Shown: positions 51,501-60,891, numbered from the stretch's first letter. The stretch: DNA of 64,000 nucleotides from Pseudomonas sp. S37 (GCF_016658545.1 NZ_JACVZC010000013.1:1-64000); one strand, 5' to 3'. Notes: a model not told the origin generated them from the letters alone. Program-made: numbers and translations.

Positions 51501-51617
51501 TGTAGGAGCGGCCTTGCGTCGCGAAAGGGCTGCGCAGCAGCCCCGGGGTTTCAGCGCAAATGCACAAGTTGCCGGGGCTGCTGTGCAGCCCTTTCGCGAC
51601 GCAAGGCCGCTCCTACA
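51501..51617. repeat. long inverted repeat with 46-base arms
   Basis: Left arm 51501-51546 (TGTAGGAGCGGCCTTGCGTC...AGCAGCCCCGG) and right arm 51572-51617 are reverse complements with one mismatch, around a 25-base loop. The outer half contains a REP core (GTAGGAGCGGCCTTG), so this is an extended REPIN. It lies between convergent genes and may also stop transcription. Confidence 0.9.
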
Positions 51618-51629
51618 CCAGAAAGCGTG

Positions 51630-54600
51630 TTACTTCAGCGCGGCGGCGAAGCTGTCCTTCAGCACCTCCAGCAGGAAGTCGGCATTGGCCCGGCTGAAAA
51701 TCATCGATGGGCGCATTTTCAGTACGTTGTCATGCGGCCCTTCGGTACCGATCAGCACGCCGCGCTCCCTGGCCCCATCCGCCACTTTCCTGGCCAAAGC
51801 CGTGGCCGGAGCCTTGGATTTGCGGTCAGTGACCAGCACGATGCCGAGGAACAGGCCCAAGCCGCGTACATCACCAATCACCTCGAATTGCTGCTGAAGC
51901 TTGCGGAAACCTTCAAGCAGGTAGTTGCCGACGGACAAGGCATTTTCCTTCAGCTGATCGCGCTCGATGGCATCGAGTACCGCCAAACCCACTGCGCACG
52001 ATACGGGGTTGCCGGCAAAGGTGTTGAAGTACTCCATGCCATTGTTGAAGGCATCGGCAACCTCACGGGTGGTCACCACCGCCGACATTGGGTGACCGTT
52101 GCCGATCGGCTTGCCCATGCTGACCGCATCCGGCACCACGCCCTGGGTCTCGAAGGCCCACCAGTGGCTGCCAACACGGCCAAAGCCGACCTGCACCTCA
52201 TCGGCCAGGCACAGCCCGCCTCCAGCCCGCACCATGGCGTACACCTCCCTGAGGTAATGATCGGGCAGGAACACCTGCCCCGCGACACTGGGGATCGACT
52301 CGGCGAGGAAAAACCCGGGGCGCTTGCCGGCCTTGCGCATGGTATCCAGTTGCTCTGCCACCGACTCGGCAAAGCGCTTGCCGTGCTCGTCCACCGGCCA
52401 GTCCTCGGGGGCGTAGTAGCTCTCCGGGACCACGGCCTCGTAAACGTGCGCCGCCCTGCCCTTGCCGGCTTTGCGCTTGTACTTGTAGGGGCTGAGGTCG
52501 ATGAGTTCCTGGGTGGTGCCGTGGTAGGCCCAGTCCAGCACGATCGCCTGGTCACTGCCGGTGTAGTTACGCGCCATGCGCAGCATCAGGCTGTTGGCTT
52601 CACTGCCCGAACAACCGAACGACGCCACGCAAAGGCCCTCTGGCAGCGTACCGGTCAGGCGCTCGGCGTATTCGACAATGTTGTCGTGCAGGTAACGGGT
52701 ATTGGTGTTGAGCAACGCAGCCTGGCGTGTCAGGGCTTCGACCACGTCCGGGTGGCTGTGGCCCAGGTGGCAGACGTTGTTGAAGCAGTCCAGGTAGGCT
52801 CGCCCGAAGTTATCGATCAGCCACACGCCATCGCCCCGTACCAACTTGATCGGGTCGGTGTACGAAATGGACAGGTTCGGTAACAACAGTTCTTTGCGTT
52901 TGGCAATGATCCGGGCCTTGGTCATGCCCTGCTGGTCGTAGGTTTCTGGCGGGATACCGGCCAGCGCCGAGGCATCCGGGAACAGGTCCGCCCACACTTC
53001 GCGGTATTCCGGCTCACCTACGCCTATCACCTCGCCGGCGGTCAGCCGGGTGTCGGTGGTCATCTGCAGGTGCAGGTGTGGAATCCAGCCGCCGTTTTCA
53101 TGGTCCGCGCCCATGTAGCCGACCAGGTCGCCGGCTTCAAGCGTGTCGCCCGCTCGCAGGCGGGTGAGCGCCTCATGGGCCATGTGCCCCCACAGGGTCA
53201 GGAATGGCGGGCAACCTGGCGGCGCATGCTCGATCATCACCAGGCCACCGTAACCCAGCGGGTCGGGCTCGACCTCGACGCTTTTGACGGTGCCGGCAAC
53301 GGGGGCGTACAACGGCGTACCGGCAGGCATTACCAGGTCGACCCCTACATGCAGGGTGCGGCGTTGCCCCTTGATGAAACGCGACTCGAAAGCGCTGTCG
53401 GTGTAGATGGTGCGCAGTTCGCCCCATGGCCCGATGGCCAACGGCACGTTGTGCGCAGCCGAGTATTCGTTCCACCAGCGGGTTGCGTCGGCCGGGCGCT
53501 GCTGGGCCGAGGCAATGGTCATCTCGTGGCTGGCGTCGCCAAACGGCGCGATCACCTTGTTCAGGATGGCTGCTGACGGGCGCACCAAGTCGGCAAAGGT
53601 TTTGTGGTTGGCGGCGATCCAGCGACGCACATCGCCGGCACCGTCGATGGCATCAAAACCACAGGCCTTGCGCAGAATGCCGGTGGCCAGCCGCGGGTTC
53701 ATCGCATCCAGTTGCTCCAGCAGGCGCCAGGCAGGCGCCTCGCTGATGGCCAGGTAGGGGTTGTCGTCGGTCTGATCCTGGCGGGAAGCGGAGAACGTGA
53801 CGCTGATGACCAGGCGCATGGCGATCAGGTCGAACAGCACATCAAGCTCTTGTGCCTGCAGCGGGTACGTTTCATGGAAACCGGCCACCAGCGCGGCAGC
53901 CGCGCCTATCGGGTCGTCCATGTCGAGGATGGCATACGCACTGGCAATCGCGACCTCGGCAATCAGCACGGTGTGCACGGCATCGCCGAAGTCGATGAAA
54001 CCGGTCACGGTGCTGGTGGTTTGCGCATCGACCAGGATGTTCCAGTCGTTGGCATCGTTGTGGATCACCTGGGCACGGAGCGCGGCCAGCCTTGGCTGTA
54101 CGGTCTGCTCGAAGCGGGTGATGAAACGCTCGACAATCGCCCGACGCGCCGGGCTCTTGATGAAGTGCAGGCGCGAACGCGAGCGTGCGGCGTGGCGCAG
54201 GTCCCAGTCCAGTTCGCGCACCGCCCCCGGGTGCATGAAGCCCTGCAGGGCACGGTCAAGCTCACCCAACGCCCGGCCGAAGTTGCTCATCAATGCAAAG
54301 CTGCGCCTGGCCTCGGCGAGCGGAGTGCCCGGTAGCCAGCTGACCATGCGCAAGGCGTGCTGCTCACCCGCGGCGCTGGCCACCTTTGGCAGGTAGCCCC
54401 CCGCCACACTGGCCCGCAGGTGCGGCACGCCCAGGTGCGCCCCCTGCACCGCCAGGTGCTCGAGCAGCGCGGTTTGAAACGCGCTTTCTACCTGGGGTTC
54501 ACTCGCGTTGACGATTTTCAGGATCCAGCCCGCATCTGTGCCGGTTTCCAGCCGGTAGTTACGGTCACGCTCGCCATCCAGGGGCGTTGCCGTACCGGTG

Positions 54601-54677
54601 ACATTGAAGAAGTCTTTTGCGAGGCCCTCTGCATCGCTTGCCGAAAACCGAGGTGCCGGGTGGGAAAGGTCTGTCAT
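51630..54677 (-). CDS. APH-kinase / M23 peptidase-like / class III aminotransferase fusion (1015 aa)
   Basis: Three domains. About 10-340: aminoglycoside-phosphotransferase-type kinase with HNDANDWN (His206, Asp208, Asn213) and IDFGD. About 430-545: M23-like barrel with HVGVD (His443, Asp447) and HLHLQ (His534, His536). About 600-1015: class III PLP enzyme with DEVQVGFGR (Asp826) and [10 protein letters not shown] (Lys856). MGKP[IM]GNGHP is typical of ethanolamine-phosphate and phosphohydroxylysine phospho-lyases. Kinase plus phospho-lyase in one chain suggests phosphorylation of an amino-alcohol or hydroxylysine-like substrate, then elimination of phosphate and ammonia. No signal peptide. 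The role of the M23 part is open. Confidence 0.9.
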   Translation of the reverse strand: MTDLSHPAPRFSASDAEGLAKDFFNVTGTATPLDGERDRNYRLETGTDAGWILKIVNASEPQVESAFQTALLEHLAVQGAHLGVPHLRASVAGGYLPKVASAAGEQHALRMVSWLPGTPLAEARRSFALMSNFGRALGELDRALQGFMHPGAVRELDWDLRHAARSRSRLHFIKSPARRAIVERFITRFEQTVQPRLAALRAQVIHNDANDWNILVDAQTTSTVTGFIDFGDAVHTVLIAEVAIASAYAILDMDDPIGAAAALVAGFHETYPLQAQELDVLFDLIAMRLVISVTFSASRQDQTDDNPYLAISEAPAWRLLEQLDAMNPRLATGILRKACGFDAIDGAGDVRRWIAANHKTFADLVRPSAAILNKVIAPFGDASHEMTIASAQQRPADATRWWNEYSAAHNVPLAIGPWGELRTIYTDSAFESRFIKGQRRTLHVGVDLVMPAGTPLYAPVAGTVKSVEVEPDPLGYGGLVMIEHAPPGCPPFLTLWGHMAHEALTRLRAGDTLEAGDLVGYMGADHENGGWIPHLHLQMTTDTRLTAGEVIGVGEPEYREVWADLFPDASALAGIPPETYDQQGMTKARIIAKRKELLLPNLSISYTDPIKLVRGDGVWLIDNFGRAYLDCFNNVCHLGHSHPDVVEALTRQAALLNTNTRYLHDNIVEYAERLTGTLPEGLCVASFGCSGSEANSLMLRMARNYTGSDQAIVLDWAYHGTTQELIDLSPYKYKRKAGKGRAAHVYEAVVPESYYAPEDWPVDEHGKRFAESVAEQLDTMRKAGKRPGFFLAESIPSVAGQVFLPDHYLREVYAMVRAGGGLCLADEVQVGFGRVGSHWWAFETQGVVPDAVSMGKPIGNGHPMSAVVTTREVADAFNNGMEYFNTFAGNPVSCAVGLAVLDAIERDQLKENALSVGNYLLEGFRKLQQQFEVIGDVRGLGLFLGIVLVTDRKSKAPATALARKVADGARERGVLIGTEGPHDNVLKMRPSMIFSRANADFLLEVLKDSFAAALK

Positions 54678-54770
54678 ATCATCACGTTCCGAGCGAGCAA
54701 ATTGTTTTTTCAATAGCTTGTCATGCACCACCGAAACCGACACCCTGCATACGGTCGGGATCAACAGGCA

Positions 54771-54794
54771 TTATGCCGGTTCCGACCGGCATAA
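54771..54794. promoter_or_regulatory. palindromic operator in the fusion gene / Lrp 2 divergent promoter
   Basis: TTATGCCGGT-TCCG-ACCGGCATAA, ten-base perfect arms, in the 143-base gap between the fusion gene and Lrp 2. Lrp/AsnC regulators often bind such sites in front of their own gene and the divergent target; Lrp 2 is the obvious candidate. Confidence 0.65.
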
Positions 54795-54820
54795 AGACGG
54801 CGGGCTTATTGGGTGGTGCA

Positions 54821-55261
54821 ATGCGTGACCTGGACGCAAAAGATCGTGAGATTCTGGAAGTACTTTCGAAGGACGCGCGCATTGCGCTTAAGGCACTGGC
54901 CGGCCGCATCGGCCTTTCCAGAAGCGCCACGACCGAGCGCGTCGCCAACCTTGAGCGCAGCGGGATCATTCGCGGTTACCGCGCGGACATCGGCGAAATA
55001 GACGCCAACGTGATACGTGCGATCTTGCTGGTGACGTTGCAGCGCACGCCGGCCATGGGGCTGCTCGACCAACTGGCCACCGACGCGCGCGTGCGACGGG
55101 TTTCCTCGGTGAGCGGCCAGCTCGACCTGGTAGTTGAAGTAGAAACGCGCACCATCGATGACCTCAACCAGGTACGTGACAACGTGGCACGGCACGAATC
55201 GGTGGAGGACATTACCACCTCGGTGGTACTGCGCCGGGATATCGACCGTCAGGGGGCGTGA
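54821..55261 (+). CDS. Lrp/AsnC-family regulator 2
   Basis: 146 residues, a strong paralogue of Lrp 1 (50970-51410), identical at most HTH positions (GLSRSAT[TS]ERV) and in the effector domain core (RRVSSVSGQLDLVVEVE). ATG start. Divergent from the kinase/phospho-lyase fusion, its probable target. The pair of regulators, one at the transporter and one at the enzyme, implies coordinated but separable control of uptake and breakdown. Confidence 0.92.
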   Translation: MRDLDAKDREILEVLSKDARIALKALAGRIGLSRSATTERVANLERSGIIRGYRADIGEIDANVIRAILLVTLQRTPAMGLLDQLATDARVRRVSSVSGQLDLVVEVETRTIDDLNQVRDNVARHESVEDITTSVVLRRDIDRQGA

Positions 55262-55279
55262 TAAATTGCAGCCAACGCG

Positions 55280-55312
55280 TCGCCTTCTTCGCGGGTGAAC
55301 CCGCTCCCACAG
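55280..55312. repeat. REP element
   Basis: TTCGCGGGTGAACCCGCTCCCACAGG, a classical P. putida REP palindrome, 20 bases after Lrp 2. Confidence 0.85.
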
Positions 55313-55386
55313 GTATGGCGCAGGCTTGAACTTCACAGGTATGGCGAAGGCTAGAACTTCACAGGTACGGCGCAGGCTTGAGCTTC
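55309..55386 (+). repeat. 26-base tandem repeat, three units
   Basis: ACAGGTATGGCGCAGGCTTG + AACTTC, repeated at 55309, 55335 and 55361 with a few changes. It begins with the 3' end of the REP element and so probably arose by slippage next to it. Confidence 0.85.
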
Positions 55387-55396
55387 ACGCGGTACC

Positions 55397-55440
55397 TGTA
55401 GGAGCGGCTTCAGCCGCGAACACCGGCACAGCCGGTGCCA
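55397..55440. repeat. REP element
   Basis: TGTAGGAGCGGCTTCAGCCG followed by CACCGGCACAGCCGGTG, a REP with its usual second stem, between the tandem repeat and the dksA-like gene. Confidence 0.85.
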
Positions 55441-55454
55441 TCCTGCACAACGCG

Positions 55455-55859
55455 TCAATCTTCACGAATGTGCCGTTCCTTACGCTCCTGCCGCTCCTTT
55501 GCCTCTATGCACAGCGCTGCCGTCGGGCGCAGTAATAGCCGCTTGAGCCCTATCGGTTCGCCAGTATCCCTGCACCACCCATACTCCCCCCGGGCAATCC
55601 GCTCCAAGGCTTCGTCAATCTTGTCCAGCAGCTTCTTTTCCCGCTCCAGCAAGCGCAGCTGCCACTGCCGCTGTTCCTCGACGGTGCCCAGGTCTGAAGG
55701 ATCGCTGCTGGGTTCGAACTGCTGCATCAATTCGAACTCGCTGGAAATCCGCGCTTGCAGCTCGGTACGCTGTGACAGCAGCAGGTCGCGGAAGAACCCC
55801 AGCTGTGTGGCATCCATGTAGGCCGCTTCTGGCATGCGGAGCAGTTCTTGTTCAGTCAT
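55455..55859 (-). CDS. dksA2: DksA2-type RNA polymerase regulator lacking the zinc site
   Basis: 134 residues. Coiled-coil helices (EEQRQWQLRLLEREKKLLDK) and the C-terminal globular part WCRDTGEPIGLKRLLLRPTA. The four-Cys zinc finger of DksA is reduced to Cys96 and Cys117, with Thr99 and Ala120 in the other positions. This matches zinc-independent DksA2 of Pseudomonas, which replaces DksA when zinc is short. The ATG at 55859 is chosen. It starts 31 bases after the pyrC2-like gene ends, so both are driven from the Zur-box promoter at 57313. Confidence 0.9.
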   Translation of the reverse strand: MTEQELLRMPEAAYMDATQLGFFRDLLLSQRTELQARISSEFELMQQFEPSSDPSDLGTVEEQRQWQLRLLEREKKLLDKIDEALERIARGEYGWCRDTGEPIGLKRLLLRPTAALCIEAKERQERKERHIRED

Positions 55860-55890
55860 TGCCGTGATTCTCGCGTCAGTAAGTTCAGGC

Positions 55891-57237
55891 TCAGCGCCGT
55901 TGGGCATGGAACGCCAGCGGTAACCCCTGGCAGTGCTCATGCAGCGTGTGTTCATGCCAGGCCAACTGACCGGACACGATCGTGGTAGCCACGCGATGGC
56001 GCAGCCGGTGGTGCTGGAAAGGCGTCCACTGGCAGTGGGCAAGCACCGGGTCGAGGCTGACCGGCCGTGGTGCATCAAGGCGTTCGATCAGCGCTAGGTC
56101 GGCCCAGTATCCTTCACGCAGGTAGCCACGCTCGTGGATCGCAAACAGGTCGGCGACCGCGTGGCTGGTCTTGCGGACCAGCTGGGTGATCGGCAGCATG
56201 CCCTGCTCGACCAGTTCGAACAGCGCCGGCAGCGCATGCTGCACCAGTGGCAGGCCAGCAGGTGCCGAGGCATAAGAGCGCTGTTTTTCTTCCAGGGAAT
56301 GGGGAGCATGATCGGTCCCGATCACATCAATGCGATCTTCCAGCAGTGCCTGGCGTAACGCATCGCGGTCGGCGCGGGCCTTGATCGCCGGGTTACATTT
56401 GATCAGGTTGCCCAACCTCGCATAGTCGCGGTCATCGAACAGCAGATGGTGGGCGCACACCTCAGCGGTGATCAGCTTGTTGGCCAATGGACCCGGTTCG
56501 AACAGCGCCAGCTCCTTGGCCGTGGTCAGGTGCAGCACATGCAGGCGTGTGCCAAAGCGGTTTGCCAGCGCCACGGCCAGGCTGGACGAGCGCCAGCAGG
56601 CTTGCGCGTCGCGTATGAGCGGGTGCATGGCCGGCGGGATGAAATCACCGAACTGCTCACGGTAGCGTGATTCGTTGGCAAGAATGGAGGGCGTGTGCTC
56701 GCAGTGCGCCAGCAACACTGTTGGCACGCAAGCGAACAGGCGCTCGAGCACCTTGGGGTCATCGACCAGCATGCCCCCGGTAGACGCCCCCATGAACACC
56801 TTCACCCCGGCAATCAGCCGCGGGTCGAGCCTGGCGACGGTTTCGAGGTTGTCGTTGCTCACGCCAAAGTGAAAGCCGTAGTTGGCTACCGAGGACGCGG
56901 CTGCACGGGCCTTTTTGTCGGCAAGGGCTGCCAGGGTCAAGGTCGCCGGGTTGGTATTGGGCATGTCCATGAAGCTGGTAATGCCACCGGCGACAGCAGC
57001 CCGCGACTCGCTGGCCATGCTGCCCTTGTGCGCAGCCCCAGGTTCGCGAAAGTGCACCTGGTCGTCGATCATCCCGGGCACCAGCCAGCGCCCTTGTGCA
57101 TCAATTTCGATGGGGGCATTCAGGCCCTCGATGCTGGCGGCGATTTTCTCGATTCGTCCGTGGGTCACCAGGACATCGGCATCGAAAACCTTGCCTTCGT
57201 TCACCAGCCGGGCATTCCTGACCAGGATTGCGCTCAT
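55891..57237 (-). CDS. pyrC2: dihydroorotase paralogue (PyrC2 type)
   Basis: 448 residues of the cyclic amidohydrolase superfamily. The metal motif, usually HxHxR, reads MIDDQVHFREPG (Gln60, His62, Arg64), so one zinc ligand is missing. GVKVFMGASTGGM holds the carbamylated lysine region, HCEHTP and HVLHLTT the next histidines, and GTDHAPH the catalytic Asp. This resembles the Zur-regulated dihydroorotase paralogue that sits beside dksA2 in P. aeruginosa. It likely keeps pyrimidine synthesis running under zinc limitation. Confidence 0.88.
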   Translation of the reverse strand: MSAILVRNARLVNEGKVFDADVLVTHGRIEKIAASIEGLNAPIEIDAQGRWLVPGMIDDQVHFREPGAAHKGSMASESRAAVAGGITSFMDMPNTNPATLTLAALADKKARAAASSVANYGFHFGVSNDNLETVARLDPRLIAGVKVFMGASTGGMLVDDPKVLERLFACVPTVLLAHCEHTPSILANESRYREQFGDFIPPAMHPLIRDAQACWRSSSLAVALANRFGTRLHVLHLTTAKELALFEPGPLANKLITAEVCAHHLLFDDRDYARLGNLIKCNPAIKARADRDALRQALLEDRIDVIGTDHAPHSLEEKQRSYASAPAGLPLVQHALPALFELVEQGMLPITQLVRKTSHAVADLFAIHERGYLREGYWADLALIERLDAPRPVSLDPVLAHCQWTPFQHHRLRHRVATTIVSGQLAWHEHTLHEHCQGLPLAFHAQRR

Positions 57238-57312
57238 TGAACGAGCCTCCCCGGTCTACTGCTCAGCACCTGTTCGCCTTTGAAAAACATGATCCGAAAC
57301 CTGTCACGTTAA

Positions 57313-57327
57313 TGTTATGTTATAACA
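57313..57327. promoter_or_regulatory. Zur box (divergent pyrC2/dksA2 and NTF2-like gene)
   Basis: TGTTAT-GTT-ATAACA, within AATGTTATGTTATAACACAT, matches the gammaproteobacterial Zur consensus (GTTATAnTATAAC). It is centred between the start of pyrC2 and the NTF2-like gene, so zinc-loaded Zur can repress both directions. Confidence 0.8.
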
Positions 57328-57387
57328 CATTAACGCACCCCGGCATGAACCTGCCACTCCTCCTTTTCCAACCCCAGGTAAGCCCCC

Positions 57388-57816
57388 ATGAGCGCAACCG
57401 CAACCAACGCTGAACCCTACGCCGATACCGAGCTGGCCTGCCTGGCAGGCGCCAAGGCCGCCCTCTATCGCTGGGCGGCAACGGTGGCCACGCGTGACGT
57501 TGACCAAGTGCTGGCGCTGTATGCGCCAGACGCCATCCTGGTACCCACCCTGTCGAACCAGGTAAGGGACTGCGACGACAGCCGTCGCAACTACTTCGAC
57601 AACTTTTTGGCCAATGACGGACTGGTGTGCGACATCCAGGTGTTCAAGAAGCGTGTCAGTCGCAAGCTTGGCACCGTGGTGGTCGGCGGGCTCTACACCT
57701 TCGTTTACCGCGACAGCGGTGTGCAGCGCGTGGTGCCGGCGCGGTTTCTGTTCACCTTCGAACAGATCGATGACCAGTGGCTGATCACCGGGCATCACTC
57801 GTCGATCGAAGCGTGA
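57388..57816 (+). CDS. NTF2-like protein under Zur control (SgcJ/EcaC-like)
   Basis: 142 residues with the NTF2/SnoaL-like cone fold: [45 protein letters not shown] and [18 protein letters not shown]. No signal peptide. One of two Zur-box-controlled genes pointing right; the start is 60 bases after the box. The family is sometimes called calcium/calmodulin-dependent kinase association-domain-like; its role in zinc starvation is unknown. HHS near the end could be a metal site. Confidence 0.85.
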   Translation: MSATATNAEPYADTELACLAGAKAALYRWAATVATRDVDQVLALYAPDAILVPTLSNQVRDCDDSRRNYFDNFLANDGLVCDIQVFKKRVSRKLGTVVVGGLYTFVYRDSGVQRVVPARFLFTFEQIDDQWLITGHHSSIEA

Positions 57817-57856
57817 ACCACTGGTTGTTGCAAATGAATCGCAACTTCGTTTATTT

Positions 57857-57871
57857 TGTTACTGTATAACA
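57857..57871 (+). promoter_or_regulatory. Zur box before rpmE2
   Basis: TGTTA-CTGTA-TAACA, in TTTGTTACTGTATAACACTT, 18 bases before the L31 start codon; it overlaps the likely -10 region. Second Zur-type palindrome of the cluster, with the same TGTTA/TAACA arms as that at 57313. Confidence 0.78.
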
Positions 57872-57889
57872 CTTACCAAGGAGTTCGAC

Positions 57890-58144
57890 ATGAAACCCGG
57901 CATCCACCCCGACTACCGTCCCGTCCTGTTTCACGACGTGGCTGCCAATGCCTTCTGGCTGATCGGTTCGACCATCGATACCGACAAGACCCACGTACAC
58001 ACCGATGGCGTCAGCTACCCCTATGTCACGCTCGACGTGTCCAGTGCCTCGCACCCGGTCTACACCGGCCAGGAGCGCAAAGCCAAAGCCGAAGGCCGGG
58101 TGGCTGGATTCAACAAGCGGTTTGCAGGCTTTACGACCAAATAG
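57890..58144 (+). CDS. rpmE2: 50S ribosomal protein L31 type B (Cys-free)
   Basis: 84 residues. [16 protein letters not shown] start and HPVYTGQ...RVAGFNKRF end are those of L31 paralogue RpmE2/YkgM. It has no cysteine, whereas zinc-type L31 has a four-Cys site. When made under zinc shortage it replaces L31 in ribosomes and frees zinc. AAGGAG precedes the ATG, and the Zur box lies just upstream. Confidence 0.95.
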   Translation: MKPGIHPDYRPVLFHDVAANAFWLIGSTIDTDKTHVHTDGVSYPYVTLDVSSASHPVYTGQERKAKAEGRVAGFNKRFAGFTTK

Positions 58145-58166
58145 CAACAACCCTGAGCGGGCAGTT

Positions 58167-58544
58167 TCAGGCCGCCCAGGTTTCCTGCAGATGGCGCCAC
58201 AGGGGGCGCCCTCCTTCAACCGTGAACACAGCAGTCGAGAGCCGCGTCTTCGCCTGTTGGCCGGGCAAATGGTGCGTCTCGCGATAGCGCACCACTGCAC
58301 CCTCTGGCCATTGCGCGATGGTTTCCAGCCCGTTGAGCTCAATGCTCAAACCGGGTTGGGCGCCTGCGCGCTGGGCAAACAGCGACGCGACCTCGCCAAG
58401 GCCGATCTGGGCGCCGCCAGGTGTGACCATTGTAAAATCACGGTGAAACCGCTCGACCATGGCTGCAACAGTGCCCTGCGCGCGGGCAAACTGCGCCTCG
58501 ATCAAGACATGCAGGTCAATGACTTCTTTCAGATAACGGTCCAT
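58167..58544 (-). CDS. DUF4440/NTF2-like protein (125 aa)
   Basis: NTF2-like cone fold: FHRDFTMVTPGGAQIGLGEV, VVRYRETHHLPG and TAVFTVEGGRPLWRHLQETW. Start at the ATG at 58544 overlaps the MFS gene by 29 bases, so the two are probably co-expressed. Possible small-molecule hydratase or isomerase; substrate unknown. Confidence 0.82.
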   Translation of the reverse strand: MDRYLKEVIDLHVLIEAQFARAQGTVAAMVERFHRDFTMVTPGGAQIGLGEVASLFAQRAGAQPGLSIELNGLETIAQWPEGAVVRYRETHHLPGQQAKTRLSTAVFTVEGGRPLWRHLQETWAA

Positions 58545-59919
58545 GAAGTTCCTTTGCTTTGATGGGTGAGCGAATCCGCAGCCAGATCAGGGCAACCAGG
58601 CAGGTTGCCTGCAAGCCCCCCGCCAGCATGAATGTACTTTGATACGCTTGCCGTGCCCCGACTCGCGAAGCCAGCAAGCCGAACACCAGGCTGACCGCCG
58701 TGACGCCCAGGCCGAAACTCAATTGCCGGTTCAACGCCCAAAGGGTACTGCCCTGGCCGAGTGCCGAAGGGGCCAGGGAAGAAAACGCAGCGCTTTGCGC
58801 GACACTGGTACACAGGCTGCTGCCAACACCCAGCAGCGTGTAGGCCAGCATGAGCGAAGGCACGCTCGAAGCCAGCGCCAGCAGCGCATAACCCGGTACC
58901 TGCAGCGCCAGCCCGAGCAACAGCAAGGCGCCAGGGCCGAGCAGCCTGTAGCACCAGGTCGTGCAGGCAATCGCCAGTGCCGCACCCGCAGTCCATGGCA
59001 GCATCAGGCTACCCGCCGCCTTTGCGCTCCAGCCAAGCTCGGCCTGCAGGTAAAGCATGGCCAACAGGTTCACCCCGATGAACACCCCCGGCACCACCAG
59101 ATACAAAATCAGCGACCCGGCGAAAACAGGTGCTTGCGCTACCGAAAAATCCACCAGAGGTGCAGCGCTGCGCCGCGAGTGACGCCAGTAACCGCCGAGC
59201 AAGATTGCCGACAGCAACGCCCACACCAGTGCCATGCCGCCTTGGCCATTGCCCGCTGCAGTCATCCCCAGCAGGCCAATACCCACACCCGCGCCAGCCA
59301 ACAGCAAGCCCTTGCCATCGAAGGGTTCACTGCGCATCGCTGGGGCTACCCGCGGTAACCAGCAAGCGCCCAGCAGCAACGCCAGCAGTGCCATCGGCAG
59401 GCTGGCGACCAGCACCCACTGCCAGGGCAAGCGTGCCGACAGCCAGCCGCCCAGCAGGGGTGATACGGCTGGCGCCAGCAAGCCTATGGCCATGATCGCC
59501 ATGGTCACCTTTGGCCGCTCATTGGCCGGGTACTGGCGGTAGACCAGTGCCTGCCCTGCGGGAATGAACAGCCCGGCGGCAAGGCCTTGCAAGCCGCGTA
59601 AAGGCAATAGCGTGAGCATCTGTGCAGAACTGCCGATCAGCAGTGTCGCACCTGAAAACAGCACCAGCGAACCGACCAGCAGCGGGCGCTCGCCCATGCG
59701 TTCAGCCAACCACCGGCTGGGCAACATCCCCAACATCAGTCCTAGTATGTAGGCCGTGCTTACCCAGGCCAAGGTTGCGACATCGGCATGCAGGGCCTCA
59801 CCGATTTTCGGTGAGACCACGGCCGTGATGAAGGTATTGATCAGGTCAACGAAGAAACCCAGCAGGTAAAAAAAGGTGATACGACGGCGTTGGTTGAGTA
59901 AGGCCACGATGAACTCCAT
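58516..59919 (-). CDS. MFS transporter, DHA2/EmrB-type
   Basis: 467 residues, about 14 transmembrane helices. MFS motif A is visible as LAERMGERPLLVGS, and motif C-like GLQGLAAGLFIPAGQALVYR follows. DHA2 family drug/proton antiporters export varied toxic compounds. It ends inside the NTF2-like gene; the ATG at 59919 is 80 bases from the divergent LysR start, which is its likely regulator. Confidence 0.9.
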   Translation of the reverse strand: MEFIVALLNQRRRITFFYLLGFFVDLINTFITAVVSPKIGEALHADVATLAWVSTAYILGLMLGMLPSRWLAERMGERPLLVGSLVLFSGATLLIGSSAQMLTLLPLRGLQGLAAGLFIPAGQALVYRQYPANERPKVTMAIMAIGLLAPAVSPLLGGWLSARLPWQWVLVASLPMALLALLLGACWLPRVAPAMRSEPFDGKGLLLAGAGVGIGLLGMTAAGNGQGGMALVWALLSAILLGGYWRHSRRSAAPLVDFSVAQAPVFAGSLILYLVVPGVFIGVNLLAMLYLQAELGWSAKAAGSLMLPWTAGAALAIACTTWCYRLLGPGALLLLGLALQVPGYALLALASSVPSLMLAYTLLGVGSSLCTSVAQSAAFSSLAPSALGQGSTLWALNRQLSFGLGVTAVSLVFGLLASRVGARQAYQSTFMLAGGLQATCLVALIWLRIRSPIKAKELHGPLSERSH

Positions 59920-60000
59920 TCAGCGAACCCGACTTTAAGCCCTCGGCAGCAGCGAAATAAGTGCTGTAGTATCAGCCACACTGTTAACCTTTTTTTGACA

Positions 60001-60891
60001 ATGATGCTCGACCTCAATCGTGTTGCCAGTTTCATCGCTGTTGCGGACAGCGGCAGCTTTACCAAGGCGGCCCACTTGCTGGGCCTGTCCAAGGCCCGTA
60101 TCAGCTTCAATGTTCGGCGCCTGGAGGCTGAGCTGGGTGCGAGCCTGCTGGCGCGCAACACCCGGCATACGGTGCTGACCGATTGCGGTGAACGGTTTTT
60201 GCGCGAGGCGCGGCAGCTGCTTGACCAGGCAGAACGTGCGTCAGCGAGCGTACTGCCTTCCCCTGCCAGGCTCAGCGGGCGCTTGCGCATTACCAGTACG
60301 TCAGCCTTCGCGCTGCAGGCGGTGCTGCCCGTGCTGGCCGACATGGCCGAGGCTCACCCCGAGCTGGCAATCGAGCACGTCGCCTCGTCGAACCTCTGTG
60401 ACCTGGTTGCCGAACGCTTTGATGTGGCAATCCGGTTAGGCGAGCTGGCAGATTCCGATTACAAAGCGGCAAGGATCGGCGACTACGCTCTGCAACTGGT
60501 TGCCAGCCCGGCGTACCTGCTGCGGCACCCGGTGGGGTCGGCAGACGCGCTCGCGCAAGTGGACTGGCTGGCGCATACCCACCTGAGCGATGCACCCTGG
60601 CGATTTTTCAAGGCCCCCGTCACCACTGAACCCAGCCGCTTCGAGCGCCAGCCCCGCTTGCAGGCTGATAGCGCCGAGGCGTTACTGGCCATGGCCTTGC
60701 GCGGGCTTGGTGTCGCGCTGCTGCCGGGCTGGCTGGTTGACGATGCCATCGCCCAGGGTGAACTCGTCAGTGTGATTGACCCTGGCCAACTTGCACGGCA
60801 ACCGATTCATGCACTTTATCGCAACAGCATGTATGTGCCGGCGGCAATACGGGTTTTCATCGACCTGCTGACTGCGCGATGGAACGATTAG
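60001..60891 (+). CDS. LysR-family regulator next to the MFS pump
   Basis: 296 residues. HTH VASFIAVADSGSFTKAAHLL, SKARISFNVRRLEAELGASL, followed by the effector domain. Start at the ATG at 60001 (a second at 60004). Divergent from the MFS gene and so probably regulates it. Confidence 0.9.
   Translation: MMLDLNRVASFIAVADSGSFTKAAHLLGLSKARISFNVRRLEAELGASLLARNTRHTVLTDCGERFLREARQLLDQAERASASVLPSPARLSGRLRITSTSAFALQAVLPVLADMAEAHPELAIEHVASSNLCDLVAERFDVAIRLGELADSDYKAARIGDYALQLVASPAYLLRHPVGSADALAQVDWLAHTHLSDAPWRFFKAPVTTEPSRFERQPRLQADSAEALLAMALRGLGVALLPGWLVDDAIAQGELVSVIDPGQLARQPIHALYRNSMYVPAAIRVFIDLLTARWND

Noticed and set aside
51630..54677. Secreted peptidoglycan endopeptidase
   Set aside because: The M23-like domain is embedded between kinase and PLP domains and the protein has no signal peptide, so a cell-wall role is unlikely.
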